This document shows, piece after piece, positions 40,219 through 49,490 of a stretch of DNA of 64,000 bases. The notes under the pieces were generated by a model. The model worked only from the letters and a program-made list of their open reading frames with translations, made no database searches and was not told where the DNA came from. Source of the stretch: Prescottella equi. GTDB lineage: Bacteria > Actinomycetota > Actinomycetes > Mycobacteriales > Mycobacteriaceae. Where the stretch lies: contig NZ_LWTX01000002.1 of NCBI RefSeq assembly GCF_002094305.1, positions 186,001 through 250,000 of the forward strand, given 5' to 3'. A program made the translations under genes and the position numbers. The stretch's first letter is position 1, and the number at the start of each line of letters is the position of its first letter.

Positions 40219-40809
40219 ATGAATTCGCTCTCCAAGGCGGAATGGCGTGCTCACGTCCTCCGCGAACGCCGTGCGGTGTCCTCCGGAACGCGGGCGGCCG
40301 AGGCGCGGGCGCTGGCCGCGACGGCGGTTTCCGTGGCCGGATCGACGGCTCCGGCGGGGGCGACGGTGTGCGCGTACGTGCCTGTCGGCTCGGAACCAGG
40401 TTCCATCGAGATGCTCGACGCGCTGCGTGCGGCCGGGTTGCGGGTGCTGCTCCCGGTCACCGGTGAACCCGGCCCGCTCGAGTGGGCCGAGTTCACGGGC
40501 GCCGAAGGGCTGGCCGCGGCGGGCCACGGACTGCAGGAACCCTTCGGTCCGGTGTTGCCGGCCGGCGAGGTCGCGTCCGCGTCCGTGATCTTCGTCCCGG
40601 CGCTCGCCGTGGACGAGCGGGGCACCCGACTGGGCCGAGGAGCCGGGTTCTACGACCGCACCCTCGGCTACGCCGATCCCGGCGCGGCACTCGTCGCGGT
40701 GGTACGCGACTGCGAGTTGGTGCCCACACTGCCCGCCGACCCGCACGACGTCCGGATGCACTACGCGCTCACCCCGGGCCGCGGGCTGGTCCGGCTGCGC
40801 GACAAGTGA
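40219..40809 (+). CDS. 5-formyltetrahydrofolate cyclo-ligase
   Basis: Converts 5-formyl-THF to 5,10-methenyl-THF with ATP. The 196-aa product has KAEWRAHVLRERRAV at the start, VCAYVPVGSEPGSIEM, and the diagnostic DERGTRLGRGAGFYDRTLGY. ATG at 40219 with AAGG upstream; an in-frame GTG at 40210 is possible. Divergent from galU and 49 nt before the CIRCE element. Confidence 0.94.
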   Translation: MNSLSKAEWRAHVLRERRAVSSGTRAAEARALAATAVSVAGSTAPAGATVCAYVPVGSEPGSIEMLDALRAAGLRVLLPVTGEPGPLEWAEFTGAEGLAAAGHGLQEPFGPVLPAGEVASASVIFVPALAVDERGTRLGRGAGFYDRTLGYADPGAALVAVVRDCELVPTLPADPHDVRMHYALTPGRGLVRLRDK

Positions 40810-40858
40810 CTTTCGCGACGTTCGCTCACTCGCGGAAATAGCATGCTGGTTTCCGCTG

Positions 40859-40885
40859 TTGGCACTGTCGACTGTAGAGTGCCAA
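40859..40885. promoter_or_regulatory. CIRCE element (HrcA operator)
   Basis: TTGGCACTG-N9-GAGTGCCAA is a 9-9-9 inverted repeat matching the CIRCE consensus TTAGCACTC-N9-GAGTGCTAA at 15 of 18 positions. It lies 38-64 nt upstream of the FmdB/Ruc-like gene, as expected of a heat-shock repressor site. Confidence 0.85.
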
Positions 40886-40922
40886 CACCTGCGGTTTGAC
40901 TACACAGTGCGGAGGAACCCCA

Positions 40923-41207
40923 GTGCCCACCTACTCGTACGCCTGCACCGAGTGCGACAACAAGTTCGACATCGTGCAGTCGTTCAGCGACGACACCCTG
41001 ACCGTGTGCCCGGCATGCTCGGGCAAGCTCCGCAAGCTGTTCAACTCGGTCGGCATCGTGTTCAAGGGCAGCGGCTTCTACCGCACCGACAGCCGTGGCG
41101 GCGGCTCGAGCACCGTGAGCGAGCCCGCGAAGAAGTCCGAGTCGACCTCGACTGCTTCCTCTTCCTCGTCCACCACGAGCGGATCGAGCACGGCCGCCGC
41201 GAGCTAG
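40923..41207 (+). CDS. FmdB family zinc-ribbon protein, Ruc-like redox chaperone
   Basis: A 94-aa protein: N-terminal zinc ribbon with paired Cys in CTEC and CPAC (about residues 8-11 and 29-32), then a long low-complexity Ser/Thr/Gly tail. M. tuberculosis Rv0991c (Ruc) has this layout, is under HrcA control, and was described as a redox-activated chaperone with a disordered tail. Here too a CIRCE element precedes the gene. GTG at 40923 with GGAGGAA upstream. Other FmdB proteins have unrelated roles, so the chaperone assignment rests on synteny plus operator plus architecture. Confidence 0.9.
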   Translation: MPTYSYACTECDNKFDIVQSFSDDTLTVCPACSGKLRKLFNSVGIVFKGSGFYRTDSRGGGSSTVSEPAKKSESTSTASSSSSTTSGSSTAAAS

Positions 41208-41318
41208 CCGCCGCCGCCGAACCACTTTCTCCACAGCTCCGGACTCATCCACAGGCAGATCGGTCCGCCCAGGAAAGCCCCGGCCGGTTCCTCGCACCCG
41301 GCCGTAGCGTCCGATGGC

Positions 41319-42023
41319 ATGCCGAAGTATTCCGTCCGTTCCCGGGGGCCGAGTCCCGATGCGTCGCTGGCGCCGACCCTGCTGGGCAGGGTCGGCGCCG
41401 CTGTGCGTCCGGACTGGGCCCGCACCGACACGGCCCGGCGGGTCACCGCCGGTGTCCTGATCGTCGCCGCCGGGGTGCTCCTGCTGCGCGACGGATTACG
41501 TGACTCGGGCGCCCCGGTCCTCGTCGCGGCGCACGATCTGACCCCCGGAACGGTGCTCACCCCCGGCGATGTCCGGGTCGTCGCCCGCCCGGATCCTGAT
41601 CTTCCCGAGGGATCCGTGCGTGTCGTCGCCGACGCCTCCGGCCGCACCGTCGCCTCACCGGTACGGGCGGGCGAGATGCTCACCGATGTCCGTCTCCTCG
41701 GCCCCCGGCTCACCGAGGCCGCTGCCGGGGCGCCCGACGCGCGGATGGTGCCGGTCCGGCTGACGGATCCGGGTCTGTCCGAACTCATCCGCGCCGGCGA
41801 CCGCGTCGACGTCCTGACCGTGGACCAGACGTCCGGGCCCACCGAGACGCGACGGCCCGCCGCCACCGTGCTGGCAACCGACGCCACGGTGGTGCTCGTC
41901 TCCCCCGAATCGTCCGGTGCGGGACGGCGCGACCGCGTCGTGATGCTCGCGCTGCCGGCGCCCGCCGCGGGGGCGGTGGCGACCGCATCGTTGACCGAAG
42001 CGCTCACGGTGACCCTGCGGTGA
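41319..42023 (+). CDS. SAF domain-containing membrane protein (CpaB/RcpC-like)
   Basis: A 234-aa protein with one membrane helix (about residues 44-60) and a periplasmic SAF domain starting at APVLVAAHDLTPGTVLTPGDVRVV, followed by SPVRAGEMLTDVRLL and a beta-rich part with GDRVDVLTVDQTS. SAF domains occur in pilus-assembly protein CpaB and antifreeze-like lyases. No tad/flp pilus genes are nearby, so the pilus role is only an analogy. It lies 111 nt after the FmdB gene and may be read with it. Confidence 0.85.
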   Translation: MPKYSVRSRGPSPDASLAPTLLGRVGAAVRPDWARTDTARRVTAGVLIVAAGVLLLRDGLRDSGAPVLVAAHDLTPGTVLTPGDVRVVARPDPDLPEGSVRVVADASGRTVASPVRAGEMLTDVRLLGPRLTEAAAGAPDARMVPVRLTDPGLSELIRAGDRVDVLTVDQTSGPTETRRPAATVLATDATVVLVSPESSGAGRRDRVVMLALPAPAAGAVATASLTEALTVTLR

Positions 42024-42101
42024 ACGCGCGCCGGTCGCCCACCGTGTCCCCGTGAATTAGGGTCTGCTGGTGCACCAGTCATTCCAAGCGAGGGGGCACA
42101 G

Positions 42102-42539
42102 ATGCTCAAGGGATTCAAGGACTTCCTGCTCCGGGGCAATGTCCTGGATCTGGCGGTCGCGGTGGTCGTCGGCGCCGCGTTCACCGCGATCGTGACCGCG
42201 TTCACCGACAACATCATCAGCCCGCTCATCGCCGCGGTCGGCGGATCCGACGACCTTCCCTGGGGTAAGGCGATCATCGAGGGCAACGACGCAACGTTCG
42301 TCAACGTCGGTGCCGTGGTGACTGCGATCATCAACTTCGTCATCATCGCTGCCGTCGTCTACTTCGTCCTGATCGTCCCCGCGAACGCCGTCAAGGCCCG
42401 TTTCGCGACGGAGGAAGAGGACACGAAAGCCAGTGAGGCGGACCTGCTCATCCAGATTCGCGACATCCTGGCCGAGGGCCGCATCGGCGAGGCCTCGTCC
42501 GCGGAGTCCGACGGCAGGCACACCCGAGTCGACGACTGA
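42102..42539 (+). CDS. mscL: Large-conductance mechanosensitive channel MscL
   Basis: Opens under membrane tension to release osmolytes during hypo-osmotic shock. The 145-aa protein has MLKGFKDFLLRGNVLDLAVAVVVGAAFTAIV as amphipathic helix plus TM1, a periplasmic loop, TM2 (AVVTAIINFVIIAAVVYFVLIVP), and an acidic C-terminal helix bundle. Length and motifs are typical. Confidence 0.97.
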   Translation: MLKGFKDFLLRGNVLDLAVAVVVGAAFTAIVTAFTDNIISPLIAAVGGSDDLPWGKAIIEGNDATFVNVGAVVTAIINFVIIAAVVYFVLIVPANAVKARFATEEEDTKASEADLLIQIRDILAEGRIGEASSAESDGRHTRVDD

Positions 42540-42561
42540 TCCGTCGGCCCACACCGAAACG

Positions 42562-42597
42562 ACGATGCGCGTGCCCTCCGGAGGGCACGCGCATCGT
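42562..42597. terminator. Perfect bidirectional terminator between mscL and the moaB operon
   Basis: ACGATGCGCGTGCCCTCC (42562-42579) and its exact complement (42580-42597) meet without a spacer, an 18-bp palindrome followed by TTTCG on the plus strand and preceded by GAAAC for the minus strand. Confidence 0.85.
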
Positions 42598-42638
42598 TTC
42601 GTCTCTGCTGCGGGAGTCGCCGTCCGAGCGACTCGAGA

Positions 42639-42806
42639 TCAGCCGTGGTGCGGGGGCACCTGACGACGCAGCCACTCGTCCGGAGTGCCGTCGCCGCGCG
42701 ACTCGCCGTCCGGGGACCGCTCGTCCGACGTCTGGTCGGGCAGGACCGTTCCGAACACGGCGTCCAGCCGTGCCCGGTCGATCTCCTTCTTCTTTTCCTG
42801 CGTCAT
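42639..42806 (-). CDS. Small charged protein coupled to moaB, 55 aa
   Basis: An ATG at 42806 overlaps the moaB stop as ATGA, so it is translationally coupled. The product is charged, with no Cys or hydrophobic segment, starting MTQEKKKEIDRARLDAVFG and ending in PDEWLRRQVPPHHG. The coupling, codon use and clean position before the terminator support a real gene. No family recognised; possibly an accessory factor for MoaB. Confidence 0.7.
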   Translation of the reverse strand: MTQEKKKEIDRARLDAVFGTVLPDQTSDERSPDGESRGDGTPDEWLRRQVPPHHG

Positions 42807-43297
42807 TCGTCGATCGCCGACAACTGACCGATGACGTGGCTCGCAAGCGGCGTCAGCGTCGCCATGCCGTCGCGGACGGCCGCCCGCGACGCCGCGAGAT
42901 TGGCCACCAGGGTGCTGCCGGAGATACCGACCAGACCGCGCGAGATCACCGCGTCGACCGCACCGGCCGCCAGACCCGAGGACCTGAGTGCCTCACTGAT
43001 ACCGGGCAACTCGCGATCGAGAACCTCGGCGGTGGCCTCGGGGGTGACGTCACGCGGGGTGACGCCGGTGCCGCCGACCGAGATCACCAGGTCGACACCG
43101 CCGATCACCGCGGTGTTGAGCGCGTTGCGAATCTCCACCTCGTCCGCGGTCACCGCGACGGTCGCGTCCACCAGGAATCCGGCCTCGGTGAGCAGTTCGG
43201 TGACGAGCGGACCCGTCGAGTCGAGGTCGCCGTGGGCGGTGCGATCGTCGACGATGACGACGAGAGCTCGTCCGGCCATCGGTGATTCCAGTTCCAT
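42803..43297 (-). CDS. moaB: MoaB/Mog-type molybdopterin adenylyltransferase (MoaB2-like)
   Basis: A 164-aa protein of the MoaB/Mog fold, which adenylates molybdopterin in molybdenum cofactor synthesis; paralogues may do other work. Contains LVISVGGTGVTPRDVTPEAT with the MPT-binding loop, and LVGISGSTLVANLAASRAAVRDGM. ATG at 43297 with GGTGGGAACC upstream. It follows pepD on the same strand as in M. tuberculosis Rv0983-Rv0984. Confidence 0.92.
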   Translation of the reverse strand: MELESPMAGRALVVIVDDRTAHGDLDSTGPLVTELLTEAGFLVDATVAVTADEVEIRNALNTAVIGGVDLVISVGGTGVTPRDVTPEATAEVLDRELPGISEALRSSGLAAGAVDAVISRGLVGISGSTLVANLAASRAAVRDGMATLTPLASHVIGQLSAIDE

Positions 43298-43377
43298 GGT
43301 TCCCACCGTAGTGGCAGCGTCCGACGACGACGGGACGTGGCGGAGAATCCGCGGCGCCGGTCGCGCTCCGGAGTTCA

Positions 43378-44763
43378 TCAACGGCCGCCCGTGGTGGGCG
43401 CGGTGCCGAGTTCGACGTCGACGGTCTTGCTGTTGCCGGACGGGTCCTTGTACGTGACGCTCACCTTGTCGCCGGGCGCGTGGGAGCGGATCGCGGCGAT
43501 CAGCGCGTCCCCGCTCGTGATCACGCGATCGTCGACCTTGGTGACGACCGCACCCTTCGGGATGCCGGCCTTCTCGGCCGGTCCGCCGCCGGTGACGTCG
43601 ACCACCGTCGCGCCGCCCGTCGCGTCCTTGGCCGCGACCTGGACGCCGATGATCGCCTGCGTGGCCTTGCCGGTCTTCACCAGTTCGTCGGCGATGCGCC
43701 GGGCCTGGTCGACGGGGATCGCGAAGCCGAGTCCGATCGATCCGCCCTGCCCACCGGCCGTCGCGATCGCGGTGTTGATGCCGACCAGTTGGCCTTCCAT
43801 GTTCACCAGCGCGCCACCCGAGTTGCCCGGGTTGATCGCGGCGTCCGTCTGGATCGCGTCGATGACGGTGTTCTGGTTGCCGGTCTCCCCGCTCGTCGAC
43901 ACGGGGCGGTCGAGCGCGGAGACGATGCCGGCGGTGACGGTGCCGGCCAGGCCGAGCGGCGAACCGATCGCGACGACCTCCTCGCCGACCTTGACGTCCT
44001 CGGACGAGCCCAGCTCGATCGGGGTCAGGCCGGACTTGCCGTCGACCTTGATGACCGCGATGTCCGAGGTGGGGTCGGTACCGACGAGGGTGGCCGGGGC
44101 CGTGCTGCCGTCCGAGAACGCGACCAGCAGCTTGCCGTCGGTTCCGCCGCCGGCGATGACGTGGTTGTTGGTCATGATCAGTCCGTCGGACGAGAGGATC
44201 ACACCGGAGCCCTCGCCTTCACCGCGGGTGCCCGCGACCTGGATCTGCACGACGCTCGGCACGACCTTGGCGGCGACGGCCTCGACGGACCCCGCCGGCG
44301 CGTTGGACGCGGGACTGGTGCTGGGCTTCGGTGCGTCGAGCGCGTTCGAGACGGGGGCGCTGCTGCCGTTGTTCGACGAAGCGAGCGATCCCACGACGCC
44401 ACCGATACCCCCGCTCACGAGCGCCAGCGCGACGGCGCCCGCCACGAGAGCCGTCCGGCCCACCCGCCGGGGCTCGGTGGACGGCGTCGGCGCACCGGTG
44501 GTGGGCAGGGTTCCCGTGCCACCGACCGTCGGGATCTGCTCGGTCGGGCGGTACCCCGCCTGGTACCCGGGCTGCTGCGGGTAGCCCGGGTAGCCGCCGG
44601 CGCCCTGCGGCGTCGTCGGGTGGTAGCCGGCTCCGGGGCTCCACGGATCGCGCGGAGCGGACGGCTGCTGTCCCTCGCCGTGCTGGTGGGCGTTCTGGGC
44701 GGGATGACCCTGGTAGGGATTGCCCTGGTTCGGGTCACCGTGAGGATTACGGTCGTCGGTCAT
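43378..44763 (-). CDS. pepD: HtrA/DegP-type serine protease PepD
   Basis: Envelope quality-control protease and chaperone. The 461-aa protein has a Pro/Gln/Gly-rich cytoplasmic start, one membrane helix (about 103-125), a trypsin-like domain with catalytic His201 (TNNHVIAGGG), Asp234 (TSDIAVIKVD) and Ser315 (NPGNSGGALV), then a PDZ domain (about 370-450). In mycobacteria PepD is induced by MprAB and feeds back on it. ATG at 44763. Two TCTCAG repeats 75-91 nt upstream match those before mprA. Confidence 0.95.
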   Translation of the reverse strand: MTDDRNPHGDPNQGNPYQGHPAQNAHQHGEGQQPSAPRDPWSPGAGYHPTTPQGAGGYPGYPQQPGYQAGYRPTEQIPTVGGTGTLPTTGAPTPSTEPRRVGRTALVAGAVALALVSGGIGGVVGSLASSNNGSSAPVSNALDAPKPSTSPASNAPAGSVEAVAAKVVPSVVQIQVAGTRGEGEGSGVILSSDGLIMTNNHVIAGGGTDGKLLVAFSDGSTAPATLVGTDPTSDIAVIKVDGKSGLTPIELGSSEDVKVGEEVVAIGSPLGLAGTVTAGIVSALDRPVSTSGETGNQNTVIDAIQTDAAINPGNSGGALVNMEGQLVGINTAIATAGGQGGSIGLGFAIPVDQARRIADELVKTGKATQAIIGVQVAAKDATGGATVVDVTGGGPAEKAGIPKGAVVTKVDDRVITSGDALIAAIRSHAPGDKVSVTYKDPSGNSKTVDVELGTAPTTGGR

Positions 44764-44837
44764 CGCACCGCTTTCTGTCTGTCCGCCTGTGTCGGGCGGC
44801 GCTGGTGGGTCGCTGACTACCAGACTGCCCGGCCCGT

Positions 44838-44854
44838 CTGAGAGGCCGCTGAGA
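44838..44854 (-). promoter_or_regulatory. MprA-type direct repeats before pepD
   Basis: On the minus strand TCTCAG-N5-TCTCAG (11-nt period) lies 75-91 nt upstream of the pepD start. The same spaced pair occurs before mprA (47118-47134). It resembles the described MprA box of tandem 8-mers. Confidence 0.65.
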
Positions 44855-44942
44855 CGGTCCTTTCAGTTTCCCGTGTCCTTACCCGCGCTGGCCAACAACA
44901 CAATTCGGACAGCAGAGCGGCCGAACGAACCGACCGAACGGA

Positions 44943-46412
44943 TCAGCGCCCCTCGGCCTCGGGCTCGCCCGGCAACACGATGCGGATCCGGGTGCCGCCC
45001 CGGTCCGACGTCTCCACCGCGATCGTGCCGCCGTGTTTGACGACGACCTGCCGGACGATGGCCAGGCCGAGGCCCGACCCGGGCATGGAGCGCGAGGCGG
45101 TGGACCGGTAGAACCGCTCGAAGACCAGTTCGCGGTCCTCGAGCGGAATGCCCGGGCCCGCATCGTCGACGACGAGTTCGAGCAGCCGGTCCCCGATCTG
45201 CCGCATCGTGACATCGACACGGTCACCGGTGGGGCTCCACTTCGCTGCATTGTCGAGGACGTTGAGCACGGCTCGGGACAGCCCGGCCTGGTCGCCGTAG
45301 ATGAACCACGGCGTCGTCCGTGCCTCGAAGTCGATCTCGTTGCGGCGACGGCGCGCCTTCTCCAACGATCGTTCGACCACCTCGCTCAGGTCGACGAGTT
45401 CGAACACCGTCTCGGGGGCGTCCTCGCGGGCCAGGTCGACGAGGTCGCCGACGAGCGTGGACAGCTCCTCGATCTGCGCGACGACGTCCGCGCGCAGATC
45501 GGCCATGTCCTCGTCGGGGATGCTCGGCGCGCCGGGGCGGCTCGACGCGATCAGCAGCTCCATGTTGGTGCGCAGCGACGTCAGCGGCGTGCGCAGTTCG
45601 TGTCCGGCGTCCGCCACGAGGCGACTCTGCCGGTTCCGCGACTCCCCGAGCGCGCGCAGCATGGTGTTGAAACTGACGGTGAGCCGGGCGAGTTCGTCGT
45701 TACCGGTCACCGGGATGGGCGTGAGGTCGTCGGTGCGCGCGACCCGTTCGGCCGCGGCGGTCAACCGCGCGATCGGCCGCAGACCGGTGCGTCCCACGGT
45801 GGTGCCGGCGGCCGCCGCGAGTACGACGCCGCAACCACCCACCACGAACAGCACCCACGCGAGCCGGTCGAGGACGTCCTCGGTCGGTTCCAGACGCTGC
45901 GCGATCACCAGGGTGCTGCCGTCGCGGGTTCGCTCGGCCAGCACCCGGTTGCCCTCGACGGTGCGCAGCGACGAGTCGAGCTGACCACGGGCAACGGCCA
46001 GTTCGGCTGGGCCGATCGGCACCACGGAACCCGGCGGGATGTACTTGTTCAGGTCCGGGAAGATCAGCGCCACACTGATATCGGTGGTGTAGAGGGTGGC
46101 GCCCGCGATGTACCGCGGGTCGAACGTGATGAGGTCGTTGTCGACGATCGCGGATGCGCGGGAACGCAGTTGGTGGTCGACGTCCGCATACAACGCCCGC
46201 GACACCACCGCATACGCGGCGAACGCCATGAGCGCCACCGCGATCGCGACGACCGACGCCGCCAGCAGCGTCACCCGCCAGCGCAGCGACACCGATCGCG
46301 TCAGCGGCATCGGGGGCCGCATCTCGTGCTGCACGGGCCGCATGGGGCGGAACGGGGGCGGCGACGCGGGCTGTGGCGGCGGACCGGACCTACCGAAGGG
46401 CGCACCCATCAC
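44943..46412 (-). CDS. mprB: Two-component sensor kinase MprB
   Basis: A 489-aa histidine kinase: cytoplasmic Pro-rich start, TM1 (about 49-70), extracytoplasmic sensor loop (about 70-180), TM2, HAMP, then HisKA with [22 protein letters not shown] and an HATPase_c with [13 protein letters not shown] and VDDAGPGIP. In mycobacteria the loop senses envelope damage and binds PepD and DnaK. GTG start overlapping the mprA stop by 4 nt (GTGA). Confidence 0.94.
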   Translation of the reverse strand: MMGAPFGRSGPPPQPASPPPFRPMRPVQHEMRPPMPLTRSVSLRWRVTLLAASVVAIAVALMAFAAYAVVSRALYADVDHQLRSRASAIVDNDLITFDPRYIAGATLYTTDISVALIFPDLNKYIPPGSVVPIGPAELAVARGQLDSSLRTVEGNRVLAERTRDGSTLVIAQRLEPTEDVLDRLAWVLFVVGGCGVVLAAAAGTTVGRTGLRPIARLTAAAERVARTDDLTPIPVTGNDELARLTVSFNTMLRALGESRNRQSRLVADAGHELRTPLTSLRTNMELLIASSRPGAPSIPDEDMADLRADVVAQIEELSTLVGDLVDLAREDAPETVFELVDLSEVVERSLEKARRRRNEIDFEARTTPWFIYGDQAGLSRAVLNVLDNAAKWSPTGDRVDVTMRQIGDRLLELVVDDAGPGIPLEDRELVFERFYRSTASRSMPGSGLGLAIVRQVVVKHGGTIAVETSDRGGTRIRIVLPGEPEAEGR

Positions 46413-47095
46413 GGAGGCGTCTCCCGCAGGACGTAACCGACACCGCGCACCGTGTGGATCAGGCGCGGCTCACCGTCGGCCTCGGTCTTGCGCCGCAGGT
46501 AGCCGACGTACACCTCGAGCGCATTGCCCGACGTCGGGAAGTCGTAACCCCACACCTCCTCGAGGATGCGGCTGCGGGACAACACCCGGCGCGGGTTCGC
46601 CATCAGCATCTCGAGCAGCGCGAACTCGGTGCGGGTGAGGCTGATCGAGCGACCGCCGCGGGTCACCTCGCGGGTCACCGGGTCCAGCGTGAGGTCCTCG
46701 AACGTCATGGCCTCGGAGTCGTCCCCGGCGGCCGGCGCAGCCCGGCGCAGCAGGGCGCGCAGACGGGCGAGCAACTCCTCGAGCGCGAACGGCTTGGGCA
46801 GGTAGTCGTCGGCACCGGCGTCCAGGCCGGCGACCCGCTCGGACACCGAATCACGGGCGGTGAGAACGAGAATCGGCAGATCGTCGCCGGTGCTGCGCAG
46901 TCGGCGGCACACCTCGAGTCCGTCCAGGCGCGGCATCATCACGTCGAGCACGAGGGCATCGGGGCGCGACGCCGCGACCTTCTCGAGCGCATCCATGCCG
47001 TCGACGGCGAGATCGACCGTGTAGCCGTTGAAGCTCAGGGATCGCCGCAGCGACTCCCGCACCGCCCGGTCGTCGTCGACCACCAATATGCGCAT
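46409..47095 (-). CDS. mprA: Response regulator MprA
   Basis: OmpR-type regulator of 228 aa: receiver with acidic DDD at 7-9, phospho-Asp51 in [12 protein letters not shown], Lys in [11 protein letters not shown], then a winged-helix domain (about 130-228) with [14 protein letters not shown] and [12 protein letters not shown]. MprA activates its own operon, pepD and stress sigma factors in mycobacteria. The TCTCAG repeat pair 23-39 nt upstream supports autoregulation. Confidence 0.95.
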   Translation of the reverse strand: MRILVVDDDRAVRESLRRSLSFNGYTVDLAVDGMDALEKVAASRPDALVLDVMMPRLDGLEVCRRLRSTGDDLPILVLTARDSVSERVAGLDAGADDYLPKPFALEELLARLRALLRRAAPAAGDDSEAMTFEDLTLDPVTREVTRGGRSISLTRTEFALLEMLMANPRRVLSRSRILEEVWGYDFPTSGNALEVYVGYLRRKTEADGEPRLIHTVRGVGYVLRETPP

Positions 47096-47117
47096 GCCGA
47101 CATTTTGGCCCCACCGG

Positions 47118-47134
47118 CTGAGATCCCGCTGAGA
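47118..47134 (-). promoter_or_regulatory. MprA-type direct repeats before mprA
   Basis: TCTCAG-N5-TCTCAG on the minus strand, 23-39 nt upstream of the mprA start, with the same 11-nt period as the pepD site. Confidence 0.65.
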
Positions 47135-47157
47135 GGATCCCGTTCACGCGTGTCGGG

Positions 47158-47769
47158 TCACTCGCGGGACAGCCGTGGGCCGGGCAGCGACCAGCTCCGC
47201 CACAGCGCCAGCAGACGCAGCCCCGACGCCACCACCGTCCCGATCACGAGCGAGGTGTCGCCGGTCAGACCCGCCGACGTCCCCGCCACCACGATCCCGG
47301 CGCCCAGCAGCGCGGGTATCGCGTACAGGTCGCGGTGCAGCAGCAGCGGCACCTCGTTCACCAGGACGTCGCGCAGGATGCCGCCGCCGATCGCGGCGGT
47401 GGCCCCGATCAGCACCGACGCGAGCGCCCCGGCACCGGCGTCGAGGGCGATCACGGCGCCGGTGCTCGCGAACAAGCCCATGCCGAGCGCGTCCAGCACC
47501 AGGATCTCGCGGCGCAGCTTGCCGAGCGCCGAGTGCAGGAAGAACACGACCATCGACGTCACGGCCGCGGTCCCGAACAGCGGCCAGTTCGTCAGCGACG
47601 TCGGCGGATGGATCCCGAGGAGGATGTCGCGCACGATGCCGCCGCCGATGCCGGTGAAGACACCGACGACGCACACCCCGAAGATGTCGAAGCGTTTACT
47701 GACCCCGACGAGGGCACCGGACGCGGCGAACGCGACGATGCCCACCAGTTCGAGGATCTTCAGCAGCAC
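47158..47769 (-). CDS. TRIC-type (UPF0126/YadS) cation channel family membrane protein
   Basis: A 203-aa seven-helix membrane protein made of two homologous halves, each with the glycine-rich turn seen as TGIGGGIVRDILLG and AAIGGGILRDVLV. Related bacterial proteins form trimeric cation channels. GTG start at 47769. It lies 33 nt downstream of rpmF and may be the last gene of the zinc-stress operon, though a metal role is not established. Confidence 0.88.
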   Translation of the reverse strand: MLLKILELVGIVAFAASGALVGVSKRFDIFGVCVVGVFTGIGGGIVRDILLGIHPPTSLTNWPLFGTAAVTSMVVFFLHSALGKLRREILVLDALGMGLFASTGAVIALDAGAGALASVLIGATAAIGGGILRDVLVNEVPLLLHRDLYAIPALLGAGIVVAGTSAGLTGDTSLVIGTVVASGLRLLALWRSWSLPGPRLSRE

Positions 47770-47802
47770 GCCGACAGCCTCGCACGGCCGACATGGCGGC
47801 CG

Positions 47803-47976
47803 TCACAGGCGCGACGGATCGATCACCCCGAGTCGGACAGCCCGCACCAGACGTCGGGGAACGCGGAACGACTGCCCGCCCACGGTGACCGTCACCAGCG
47901 CGGGGGCCGCCGCCTTCCACTGCGCCCGCCGCTTGCGGGTGTTGGCGCGCGAGCGGCGCCGCTTCGGTACCGCCAT
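47803..47976 (-). CDS. rpmF: 50S ribosomal protein bL32, zinc-independent (C-) form
   Basis: A 57-aa basic protein beginning [20 protein letters not shown], the bL32 signature. The CxxC...CxxC zinc site found in the ordinary bL32 is absent; the product has no Cys at all. C- forms replace C+ forms during zinc shortage. ATG at 47976, 3 nt after the bL31 stop. Confidence 0.93.
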   Translation of the reverse strand: MAVPKRRRSRANTRKRRAQWKAAAPALVTVTVGGQSFRVPRRLVRAVRLGVIDPSRL

Positions 47977-47979
47977 CGG

Positions 47980-48249
47980 TCAGCCCTCCCGAGGTCCGCG
48001 ACGGGTGCGACGGCCGTACCGGCGCTCGAACTTCTCGACTCGTCCCTCGGTGTCGACGATCCTGTCCGCGCCCGTCCAGAAGGGATGGGACGCGCTGGTC
48101 ACGTCGACGACCACGAGCGGATAGCTGCGGCCGTCCTCCCACACGACGGTGCGGTCGGTGTGTGCCGTCGATCTCGTGAGAAAGGCCGTTCCGGTGTTCG
48201 CGTCCTGGAACACGACGGGTCGGTAGTCGGGATGGATTCCGGTCTTCAC
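47980..48249 (-). CDS. rpmE2: 50S ribosomal protein bL31 type B (C-)
   Basis: An 89-aa protein with [15 protein letters not shown] and SASHPFWTG, diagnostic of type B bL31, and no Cys. GTG at 48249 overlaps the stop of the upstream COG0523 gene as GTGA, so it is translationally coupled. Type B bL31 replaces the zinc-binding type A under zinc limitation. Confidence 0.94.
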   Translation of the reverse strand: MKTGIHPDYRPVVFQDANTGTAFLTRSTAHTDRTVVWEDGRSYPLVVVDVTSASHPFWTGADRIVDTEGRVEKFERRYGRRTRRGPREG

Positions 48250-49469
48250 GATGCGTTCTCTCCGTTCTTCTCGAAGGCACCGAGGGGTGCCTCGGCGCAG
48301 GGGTCGGTATGGAATTCGCCGAACGGGTCGTCCCATGTGGGCCACGCCGCCTCGTCCGCGAGTTCACGCTCGGTGACCAGCGCCCACCCGAGCGCGGCGG
48401 TGATCTCCTCCGGTTCGACGTCGTGGACGAGCACCACCATCGAGGTGTCCCGGTCGCCGAACCGGTCGTCCCACCGCAGCGCGGCGAGAGCTCGACGCTC
48501 CGGGTCGACGAGCTCGGTCTCGTCGTCGGTCATGTCGGCGAGCCAGCGGTCGGCAGCGGCCACCCGCAGTCCCCCGCCGGCGGATTCGAGCCACAGCGCG
48601 GCGTCGGGCCGCGTCGCGAGCCAGAGCCGGCCGCGGGCGGTGACGACCCCGTCGAGCAGGACGTCGATCGCCTCGTGCAGCCGACCCGGGTGGAACGGTC
48701 GGCGCGCGGTGAACTCGACGAGTGCGACACCGTGTTCCTCCTCGAGCGGTGGACGTCCGCGCAGCAGCGGCGAATGGGCACCGTCGACCCGACCTCGGCG
48801 GGCGTCGGCGCCGACCTGCGACAGGAGCGAGGGTCCGTCCGCTGCGGACACCACGGGGGCGCCGGGTGCGAGGCGGGCCAGCACCGCGCGAACCTTGTGC
48901 GTCAACCACGGATCGCGCGCGGAGGGGTGAACGACGAGCGCGTCGGCGAACGCCACCTGTCCCACGGCGACCTGCGCCACGGTCCGGTCGTCGTCGAGGT
49001 CCTCGTCGCCGGTCACCGCGTCCCACCAGCCGTCGACGTCGACGCAGGTGACGATGGCTTCGACACGGATGTCGCGGGCCGCGGGCCCGTCGATCCGTCC
49101 CACCACACCCACCACCGGGACGTGCTCTATCGCCCAGCACACCGCTTCGGGTTCCAGTGCAGGGTCGAGTTCGAGGACGACGCGGTCCACGGTGCTGCGG
49201 GCATGCAGCTTCCGCAGCAGCGGGAGCAGGTCGAACCGCAGTGTGCAGGACACGCACCCGTGGGCGAGTTCGAGGATCTCGGTTGTCACGACGGGCACGG
49301 CGGCGGTCCCCGTGGTGACGGTCCGGCGCACGACGCCCTGCCCGAGGTCGGTGAGATCGTGACGGATCACGACGGTGCCCTGGCCGTCGAGGAACGAGCG
49401 GGCCGTCTCCTCCACCGGCCCGCGCCACCCGCTCACGAGCACCAGCGGAGTCCGACCGTCCGATGTCAC
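48246..49469 (-). CDS. COG0523/CobW-family protein with degenerate P-loop (Mrf-like)
   Basis: A 407-aa relative of metal-handling GTPases of the CobW family. I prefer the GTG at 49469, with AAAGGGGG at good distance, over the ATG at 49502, which would bury the Zur-like site in coding sequence. The Walker A of active COG0523 proteins (GxxGxGKT) is replaced by [10 protein letters not shown] (13-22), so GTP binding is doubtful. The metal motif is reduced to GCVSC (71-75). Mycobacterial Mrf, made from the C- ribosomal operon and needed for zinc-linked ribosome hibernation, has the same traits. First gene before rpmE2 and rpmF. Confidence 0.87.
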   Translation of the reverse strand: MTSDGRTPLVLVSGWRGPVEETARSFLDGQGTVVIRHDLTDLGQGVVRRTVTTGTAAVPVVTTEILELAHGCVSCTLRFDLLPLLRKLHARSTVDRVVLELDPALEPEAVCWAIEHVPVVGVVGRIDGPAARDIRVEAIVTCVDVDGWWDAVTGDEDLDDDRTVAQVAVGQVAFADALVVHPSARDPWLTHKVRAVLARLAPGAPVVSAADGPSLLSQVGADARRGRVDGAHSPLLRGRPPLEEEHGVALVEFTARRPFHPGRLHEAIDVLLDGVVTARGRLWLATRPDAALWLESAGGGLRVAAADRWLADMTDDETELVDPERRALAALRWDDRFGDRDTSMVVLVHDVEPEEITAALGWALVTERELADEAAWPTWDDPFGEFHTDPCAEAPLGAFEKNGENAS

Positions 49470-49490
49470 AGCCACGAACCCCCTTTCGAA

